Source of the DNA: Synergistaceae bacterium
GTDB taxonomy: Bacteria > Synergistota > Synergistia > Synergistales > Aminobacteriaceae
DNA: 12,109 nt
Assembly (NCBI GenBank): GCA_031273365.1
Contig: JAISSA010000095.1
Location: 1-12,109, forward strand
Direction: 5' to 3'
Shown: one piece after another, positions 1 to 4,993 of the stretch
How positions within the stretch are numbered: the stretch's first letter is position 1
How the letters are laid out: every line of letters begins with the position of its first letter
Position numbers and translations under genes: made by a program
The notes under the pieces: generated by a model
What the model was told of the DNA's origin: nothing
Seen by the model: only the letters and a program-made list of their open reading frames with translations
Databases searched by the model: none

Positions 1-35
1 GATAGCCGAGGGCAGAGTAAGGAGGATTTCTGACT

Positions 36-80
36 AAAAAAACCCCTTCCCCCCTTCAAAAAAGTATTTGAGAAGGGGTT
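36..80 (-). terminator. Rho-independent terminator of the yhf-like/proC gene set
   Basis: Read on the minus strand, AACCCCTTC (80-72) pairs with GAAGGGGTT (49-41) as a 9-bp stem and runs straight into a T-tract (42-36). The loop is about 22 nt and can partly pair with itself through alternative GGGG/CCCC registers. There is no T-tract on the plus-strand side, so it acts in the minus direction. It lies about 150 bp after the coiled-coil gene and probably ends the whole operon. I see no gene in the 81-233 spacer. Confidence 0.8.
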
Positions 81-233
81 CCCAAAGGATAATTTGCTTA
101 TGTCCGACAGGCTCCTAGCCTCTGCAAAAGCTGAAAAGTTAAAATACCGAACAAATTATTAAGAAGAAGAACCGCTGTATGACGAACCCAACGGCTCGGG
201 GCCTGGCCCGTCACAATACTTTGGGGGGGCAGC

Positions 234-899
234 TCACGAAGTTGACGCGGAACTTTTCTTTTCGATTGCCTTAATTTTCCCCTGCCGGGCCAGGACCAGG
301 AATTTTATATGCTCCTCGAGCTTCCGGATGGCTTCCTGCGCGTTTTCAATGAGTTTTTCGACGGGTTCGGTGAAATCGTTTTGATAATATTCCAGAATTT
401 CCCTGTCGATATTGTATCTGGCGTTCAGCTCGTCAACGGCGTCGCTGAATTCGGAGCAATCTTTTTCGCATTCAGCCGCCAGCCTCCTGAAAGAGTCTTC
501 GAGGCCGTCCTTCCGATCGCAGATCTTTTTCTTTTTTTCCTTAAGCGCGTCATATTCTTCCCCGCGCCTGGACAAATCTTCCTTTCGATCGGCGATCTCG
601 CCGTTTATCGCATCGATCTGACCTTCGAGAGATTTTATCTCATCGTCCATGGAGTTCTTTTCTTTTGTTTTCGCTTCGATTTCAAGGCGCAACTCTTCCG
701 CGATCTTGCCCCTGTCGGCAACGTCGCGCCCGATATCGTCGGATTCCTTTTTTAGCTTTTCCAGGGAATTTGCGTTTTCACCCCAGGCTCTCTCCTCGAA
801 TGGAATCGACGGCGATGGGATCGACGGCTCGGTGTACTGAAACCAGCGTCGTTTTTCACCGCCGTCGCCCCCCGGCGCCGGGCCTGAAGCGCTCTGCAT
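234..899 (-). CDS. Coiled-coil protein of unknown function, last gene of the operon
   Basis: I do not recognise a family. The 221-residue product has a short Gly/Pro-rich N-terminus (about 1-40) and then a long, highly charged helix-forming stretch (about 42-210). That stretch is rich in Lys, Glu, Asp and Arg, with heptad-like spacing of Leu and Ile, as in SMC-like or structural coiled coils. There is no signal peptide, membrane segment or Walker motif, so it is probably cytoplasmic. The ATG lies only 3 nt after the stop of the ProC-like gene and has no clear Shine-Dalgarno sequence, which suggests translational coupling. It is the last gene before the terminator at 36-80. A role as scaffold or accessory for the upstream enzymes is only inference; an unrelated passenger gene is equally possible. 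Confidence 0.75.
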   Translation of the reverse strand: MQSASGPAPGGDGGEKRRWFQYTEPSIPSPSIPFEERAWGENANSLEKLKKESDDIGRDVADRGKIAEELRLEIEAKTKEKNSMDDEIKSLEGQIDAINGEIADRKEDLSRRGEEYDALKEKKKKICDRKDGLEDSFRRLAAECEKDCSEFSDAVDELNARYNIDREILEYYQNDFTEPVEKLIENAQEAIRKLEEHIKFLVLARQGKIKAIEKKSSASTS

Positions 900-902
900 G
901 AC

Positions 903-1730
903 TCAGCGCGACGCTTCCAGCAGCAGGGCGACCTTCTCCGTCAACACCCTGCCCTTTTCCGCCGTCAGCAGCACGGCCTTCATCATCGCGGCCCGCGCGC
1001 CCGCCCGCTCGATCTCGTAGATGCCCTCGATCGTCATGCCGCCGGGGGTGCAGACGTCGTCGCGCAGCCCGGCGGGGTGTCTGCCGGCCTCCATCGCCAG
1101 ACGCGCCGCGCCCAGCATGGCGCTCATGGCCCCCTTATAGGCCAGGTCCTTCGGAATTCCGGCGTGGATGCCGCCCATCGCGGCCGCCTCCATCAGCGAC
1201 AGGAAGAACGCCGGTGCGGCGCCGGTCAGGGCCGTCAGCGCGTCCAGGTTTTTTTCCTCCGATTCCTCGACGGGGCCGAGCAGGCCGAACGCTTCCTTCA
1301 TCCAGGTCCTGTCCGCCTCCGTGATTGAGCCCGATCCCGCAACGCCGGTGAAGGCGCAGTTCATCGCCGCGCAGATGTTCGTCATCGCACGCGCCCATCG
1401 AGCCCCGGGGGCGATCCGTTTCAACATCTCCAGCGTCACCGCGGCGGCCAGAGAGATACAGAGCTTTCCCTCCAGAAGGGGCGCGTGTTCCCTGACGACG
1501 TCCGGCGTCAGGTGCGGTTTCAGGGCGAACATCACGACCTCGCCCTCCGATACGGCCCTGGCGTTGTCGGAGGTCAGCTCGACCCCATCCTCGCGCACCT
1601 GCCCGAGCCTCTCCGGGTGCATATCCGACGCCAGAACCTTACAGCCCGCCTTCGCGAGTCCCCTAGCGGCCGCGCCGCCCAACGCGCCCGCCCCGATGAT
1701 GGATATGCGGGTTTCCTTTATACTTTTCAC
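903..1730 (-). CDS. proC: Pyrroline-5-carboxylate reductase family protein
   Basis: The family reduces 1-pyrroline-5-carboxylate to proline with NAD(P)H in the cytosol. The N-terminus has a Rossmann dinucleotide motif (GAGALG near residues 14-19). The C-terminal dimerisation domain carries the family signature: ALTGAAPAFF, then CTPGGMTIEGI. The length, about 275 aa, is normal. The start is probably GTG at 1730, because the strong AAGGAGG is 8 nt away from it; the ATG at 1736 is only 2 nt from the same site. The gene follows the YhfS-like gene after a 67-bp AT-rich spacer that could hold a weak promoter, and it precedes the coiled-coil gene by 3 nt. Placement after an amidase and a PLP enzyme makes a role in catabolism, or reduction of a related cyclic imine, possible. 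Plain proline synthesis is the default reading. Confidence 0.9.
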   Translation of the reverse strand: MKSIKETRISIIGAGALGGAAARGLAKAGCKVLASDMHPERLGQVREDGVELTSDNARAVSEGEVVMFALKPHLTPDVVREHAPLLEGKLCISLAAAVTLEMLKRIAPGARWARAMTNICAAMNCAFTGVAGSGSITEADRTWMKEAFGLLGPVEESEEKNLDALTALTGAAPAFFLSLMEAAAMGGIHAGIPKDLAYKGAMSAMLGAARLAMEAGRHPAGLRDDVCTPGGMTIEGIYEIERAGARAAMMKAVLLTAEKGRVLTEKVALLLEASR

Positions 1731-1736
1731 GAGCAT

Positions 1737-1745
1737 TCCCTCCTT
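1737..1745 (-). promoter_or_regulatory. Ribosome binding site that decides the proC start
   Basis: The minus strand reads AAGGAGGGA here. It sits 8 nt before the GTG at 1730 but only 2 nt before the ATG at 1736, so the GTG is the better start. Confidence 0.6.
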
Positions 1746-1797
1746 ACATAAAACATAAATTTTATCGATAGCCTGCAGAAAAGCGTTCGCCGCGGCC

Positions 1798-2898
1798 TTA
1801 CCGCGACTCCGCCTCCCGCATCGCGGCCCGCAGTATTCGGAGCACCGTTTCGGCCCCGGCGCGCATCGGGTTGACGCGGATCATGCGCTCGGACAGCGAG
1901 GGGTCCGACTTCAGAAAAGTTCCCGACATCCGGTAGAACATCGGCGCGAACTCGTACTTCGACTCGGCTCCCACGGGACGGGGAGCCGCACCCGAACGAT
2001 CGCAGGCCTCCAGCACCCCGCGCGCGATCGGGCGCTCGAACTCGATGAGCAGAACCTTCGACTGGGCGTTTGCCAGGACCGCGTCCGCGACGCCCGGAAC
2101 CTCTCCGTTTTTCAGCCGCGACAGCAGCTCTTCGCTGACCTCGGCCTGAATCGCCAAAGCCACGGGGGCGTAGATCATCCCGCGCAGGACCTCCATGGCC
2201 TCATGTCCCTGAACCTGACCGCCGCCGGAGTAGTTCGCCCCGTGAATGCGCGCGATCGGACCGGCTTTGCCGACGACGCAGCCCGTTCCCTCCGGGCCCA
2301 GCAGTTTGAAGGTCGAAAAAGCGGAAAGGTCGGCCCCGAGCTGAGCGCCGATGGCGGGAACCTTCAGCGTCGCGTAGTTCTCGTCCGTGATGACGGGAGT
2401 TCGGGGAGCACAGCGCTTCAGGACGGCCAGGACCTCTTCCATGGAGTAGCTGTCCTCCGGTCTCTGACGCGCGTGCTGTACCAGCGCAAAGGAAAAATCT
2501 TCCGCCCCGGCGATCTTCGCAAGCGCGGAAAGGGAGTTGAAATCGCAGCGCAGAACCCGCAGTCCCATCGCCTCGAACAGGCTTTCCGTGGTGCTGTAAA
2601 CGGGAGCGTCGTGCACCAGGACGGCATCCCCTCCCCGCGCCACGGACCACACCGCCGCGCGTATCGCCCCGCTTCCGGCGCCCCGCACGAGCGCGGCGGC
2701 TTCCACGCCGAAAAAATCGGCGATAACGCGCTCCACCGTCTCCGTCGTCCGGGGACGTCCGGCCTCGGGACACACCCCGAGGTCTCCGTTCGAGAGCGTC
2801 TCGCTTCCCCGGAAGCGACGGGTCGCCGCGTCCACCAGACGAAACTGCATTGCTTTGGCCTCGTCGACGCTCAGGCTTTTCAGGGGGGTCGTCTTCAT
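1798..2898 (-). CDS. yhfS: YhfS-like PLP-dependent enzyme (aminotransferase-fold)
   Basis: This is a fold-type I PLP enzyme of the E. coli YhfS type, 366 aa against about 361 for YhfS as I recall it. Shared stretches include the N-terminal MKT-PLKSL, the region around SNGDLGV, AALVRGAGSGAIRA, LVHDAPVYSTT, LVQHARQRPEDSY and VGAESKYE. The likely cofactor residues are Lys198 in STFKLLGPEG (Schiff base) and Asp172 in TDENY (pyridine nitrogen). The reading frame stays open for 121 more codons upstream, but that part overlaps the amidase gene. Homology begins exactly at the ATG at 2898, which forms an ATGA overlap with the amidase stop, so the two are translationally coupled. The reaction and substrate of YhfS are not firmly known to me. 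A lyase or transaminase acting on the product of a neighbouring enzyme is inference. Confidence 0.9.
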   Translation of the reverse strand: MKTTPLKSLSVDEAKAMQFRLVDAATRRFRGSETLSNGDLGVCPEAGRPRTTETVERVIADFFGVEAAALVRGAGSGAIRAAVWSVARGGDAVLVHDAPVYSTTESLFEAMGLRVLRCDFNSLSALAKIAGAEDFSFALVQHARQRPEDSYSMEEVLAVLKRCAPRTPVITDENYATLKVPAIGAQLGADLSAFSTFKLLGPEGTGCVVGKAGPIARIHGANYSGGGQVQGHEAMEVLRGMIYAPVALAIQAEVSEELLSRLKNGEVPGVADAVLANAQSKVLLIEFERPIARGVLEACDRSGAAPRPVGAESKYEFAPMFYRMSGTFLKSDPSLSERMIRVNPMRAGAETVLRILRAAMREAESR

Positions 2899-3977
2899 GG
2901 CGCGTTCTGCCGTTCCGGCGCCTGAAAGCCCCTGTGCGAACGCTCCGACCTCAGAAAACAGTAAACGAACGCGTCGGGCAGCCTTATGAGCCGGGTCAGG
3001 AGCTCCGCCATCATAAAGGCGGAGGCCGCCGCGTCCATCCCGGCGGGCGCGAGAACGACGAAACCCGACGCCAGTTCGCTCGACGGGACGGTCAGCGCCG
3101 TCGCGCCGCAGGGGCTGGCGGACCTGAGCAGGTACTTCCCGCCCCGTTTCGCCAGCTCCGGGCCGATGCCGTCGAACATCGCGGGTATCGTTTCTCCGTA
3201 GCCCAGGACGTCGATGGGCCCCTCGTACGTCAGGATCAGGTCGAAGCTGCTCTCGAAACACTTCCGGCAGACGTCGATTCCCTTTTTCCGATCCTCCGCG
3301 CCCCGCATGTCGACGGGTTCAAAACAAAACGCGTCCTTCAGGTCCCGGACAAAGGAATCGAGCTTCTCCGCCATATCCTCGCCCCCGGGCATCCGGAGAT
3401 CTCCCTTCCGCGGGATCGCGACACGGGGACACAGCTTCTGCGGCGGAAGTTCCCCGCCCACGATCGCGGTTACCGCCTTTTCGACGACGTCCAGGGTCTT
3501 CCCGATGACGCCGACGCCCGCTTTCCGCGCAAGTCCGTCCCTTGAGGCCGCGACGTCCCCCTCGACGAACACGCCCAGACCGCTCAGCATACAGGACGGT
3601 AACTGGCAGGCCAGCGCGGGCGCGAGAACGGACCCGCCACCGTCCGTCCCCAGCGCAAAATCGTCGATGCCGAGAAGGACGTTGATCGCGCCGCCGCTGG
3701 TCGATCCCGTCATCGGTCGATAGGTCAGAGGGTTGACGAGTCCCGTGTCGATGCTGCGGCCCCTGTCCGCCATGCGATCCACCGTCAGCCACAGAAAGTC
3801 TCCGTCCTCCCGAAGACGCCTGAACACGTCGACGGGGAAACGATCGGTGTCCTTCACGCCAAAACAGAGGAAGCCGTCGTTTTTCCCCCCGGCTTCCTTC
3901 AGAGCGTCCTCGTTTACCGCGACGACCGACGTCTGTCTGCGGGCTTTTTCCAGTCTGAAGTACAGGTCGCTTTGCAT
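2895..3977 (-). CDS. Short amidase-signature family protein
   Basis: This resembles the amidase-signature family (Ser-Ser-Lys amide hydrolases), predicted cytosolic. Lys42 lies in GVKD, matching the family's catalytic lysine. A GSTSGG loop follows at 91-96, and GTDGGGSVLAPA at 110-121 places the expected nucleophile at Ser116. In an ungapped match of GSTSGG to the usual GGSSGG, the bridging cis-Ser falls on Thr93, although Ser92 or Ser94 could serve. At 360 aa it is roughly 100 residues shorter than typical members (about 450-500 aa), mainly in the linker between Lys and Ser and in the C-terminal half. The start lacks a well-spaced ribosome site. It sits 27 bp after the DUF2620 gene and overlaps the YhfS-like gene by 4 bp, so the three are surely one transcript. 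Its substrate is unknown, and a non-catalytic binding role cannot be excluded. Confidence 0.8.
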   Translation of the reverse strand: MQSDLYFRLEKARRQTSVVAVNEDALKEAGGKNDGFLCFGVKDTDRFPVDVFRRLREDGDFLWLTVDRMADRGRSIDTGLVNPLTYRPMTGSTSGGAINVLLGIDDFALGTDGGGSVLAPALACQLPSCMLSGLGVFVEGDVAASRDGLARKAGVGVIGKTLDVVEKAVTAIVGGELPPQKLCPRVAIPRKGDLRMPGGEDMAEKLDSFVRDLKDAFCFEPVDMRGAEDRKKGIDVCRKCFESSFDLILTYEGPIDVLGYGETIPAMFDGIGPELAKRGGKYLLRSASPCGATALTVPSSELASGFVVLAPAGMDAAASAFMMAELLTRLIRLPDAFVYCFLRSERSHRGFQAPERQNAP

Positions 3978-4004
3978 TCTCCGCGTTCTCTCTTTCTCAA
4001 TGTT

Positions 4005-4397
4005 TTATTCCGCGGAAGGGTTTTTCAGTGCGGCCTCCCGTTTCAGCAGAACCTCCATCAGCAGGGCAACGGCGGAATCCACGTGTCCGTCCGTAAAGCC
4101 GAACGCTTTTTTCCCCTCCGCCACAGCCTGCTCGATTTTATTCCTGTCCGGGGCGATGCCCGGCATGGACACGGACACGCACTGTCCATATCCCAGAATC
4201 GCGATGGCGCCCGCGAGGGACCCTCCGCCTCCGGTGGCGCAGCAGCCGAAATAACAGTCGGCCTCTCCCCGTTTGACGGACATTGCAGCCTCGAGATCGC
4301 TTTTGACCTGAACCTCGACGCGTTCCCCTCCCAATTTTCGCACGAGATCCGCGATACGCGCTTTTTCCATTTGTCCGCCTACGATAATGCGCACCAT
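4005..4397 (-). CDS. yhfU: DUF2620 (YhfU-like) protein
   Basis: This 130-aa protein matches the YhfU / DUF2620 family (about 117 aa in E. coli) along its whole length. It has a beta-strand start (VRIIVGG), then SDLEAAMSVKRGEADCYFG, a glycine-rich loop CCATGGGGSLAGAIAILGYG at 52-71, the MPGI segment near 78-81, and KKAFGFTDGHVDSAV near the end. The Gly-rich loop with adjacent cysteines looks like a ligand- or phosphate-binding turn, but no biochemical function is established to my knowledge. There is no signal peptide or membrane segment. A good Shine-Dalgarno (AAGGAGAGG) precedes the ATG. It lies 31 bp after the PRD gene and 27 bp before the amidase gene. Co-occurrence with the YhfS-like gene is the main support for naming it. 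Confidence 0.88.
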   Translation of the reverse strand: MVRIIVGGQMEKARIADLVRKLGGERVEVQVKSDLEAAMSVKRGEADCYFGCCATGGGGSLAGAIAILGYGQCVSVSMPGIAPDRNKIEQAVAEGKKAFGFTDGHVDSAVALLMEVLLKREAALKNPSAE

Positions 4398-4428
4398 CGT
4401 TCCCTCTCCTTCGTTTCAATTCTAAACG

Positions 4429-4803
4429 CTACGTCTCTGGCAGGTTTTCGAGAAAAACGCAGAGGTGCAGCAGCAGAAAATCCCGTTCGTTGCCGGCGTC
4501 CAAAACGTTCAGCTCTGCGAGCCAGTCGTCCAGAAGAAAGGCGGCGCGTTCGCAGGACGGGCTCGCGAGCACCTGCCGGCGTGCCGTGTCCTCCATTGCC
4601 CCGACGTCCTCTCCGCGGCGCAGCCTTTCCGCCGCGACGGCGAAATGCGTCACCAGCATCGCCGAGTTATCTTCGTTCAGCTCCGCGCCCGTACACTTCT
4701 CAAGAAAACGCACCAGGCCGCGCACCTGCTCGAAAACCGCATCCCCGATCTGCCCCGACTCTTTCAGCAGGCACAGCCTGAAGTCCATCGCGTGTTCTTT
4801 CAT
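4429..4803 (-). CDS. Stand-alone PRD-domain protein (YhfY / EF_0829-like)
   Basis: This 124-aa protein is essentially one PTS-regulation domain. Two conserved-type histidines are visible: His53 in LVTHFAVAAERLRRGE, which corresponds to the first PRD phosphorylation histidine, and His113 in FLLLHLCVFLE. There is no RNA-binding antiterminator domain, helix-turn-helix or EIIA/EIIB domain. It therefore cannot regulate by itself in the LicT or LevR manner and must act through a partner, or as a phosphate-dependent allosteric subunit. Small PRD proteins are known in the yhf operon (YhfY) and in the EF_0829/AHA_3910 family clusters. Here it is the first gene of the set, preceded by AAGGAAGG 7 nt before its ATG and by a large inverted-repeat element. 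PTS-linked control of the downstream enzymes is inferred from family knowledge. Confidence 0.82.
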   Translation of the reverse strand: MKEHAMDFRLCLLKESGQIGDAVFEQVRGLVRFLEKCTGAELNEDNSAMLVTHFAVAAERLRRGEDVGAMEDTARRQVLASPSCERAAFLLDDWLAELNVLDAGNERDFLLLHLCVFLENLPET

Positions 4804-4829
4804 CGAATTTCCTTCCTTATAAAAAGTAT

Positions 4830-4975
4830 ATGACTGTTAAATTGCCTCAGGTCGGGAGAGTACTTCCCCTCCACTGCGATCCGAACCCGTTTGTCGCTGA
4901 AAAGAGGGTGGCGGCTCTCCGTTCCGGGGAAGTAAGTACCCTCCCGACCTTTACATGAAGCAACTGTACAGTCAT
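4830..4975. repeat. 146-bp imperfect inverted-repeat element before the PRD gene
   Basis: The outer arms are exact octamers, ATGACTGT at 4830-4837 and ACAGTCAT at 4968-4975. The inner arms are 4849-4869 and 4926-4950: AGGTCGGGAG pairs with CTCCCGACCT, then GTACTT with AAGTAC, then CCCC with GGGG, with a 4-nt bulge (ACTT in the minus-strand reading). The 56-nt loop has nested pairs (CCAC 4871-4874 with GTGG 4908-4911; GCGA 4876-4879 with TCGC 4894-4897). It fills nearly the whole gap between the stop of the large membrane-protein gene (4994) and the PRD start (4803). A TATACT hexamer (minus strand, 4830-4825) abuts one edge but lacks a good -35 partner. It is either a MITE-like or REP-like dispersed element or a structured leader RNA. 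Confidence 0.75.
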
Positions 4976-4993
4976 GCAAAAATATATGGGCCG

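Noticed and set aside
1..35. End of a gene entering from the left edge
   Set aside because: Short open frames end at 33 and nearby, but about ten codons are too few to support a gene.
2899..3261. A 121-codon N-terminal extension of the YhfS-like frame
   Set aside because: It overlaps the amidase gene on the same strand, has unnatural Arg/Gly-rich composition, and YhfS similarity starts exactly at the ATG at 2898.
3972..4781. A 269-codon plus-strand frame antisense to the DUF2620 and PRD genes
   Set aside because: Low-complexity Arg/Pro/Ser-rich translation; both opposing genes have clear family matches and ribosome sites.
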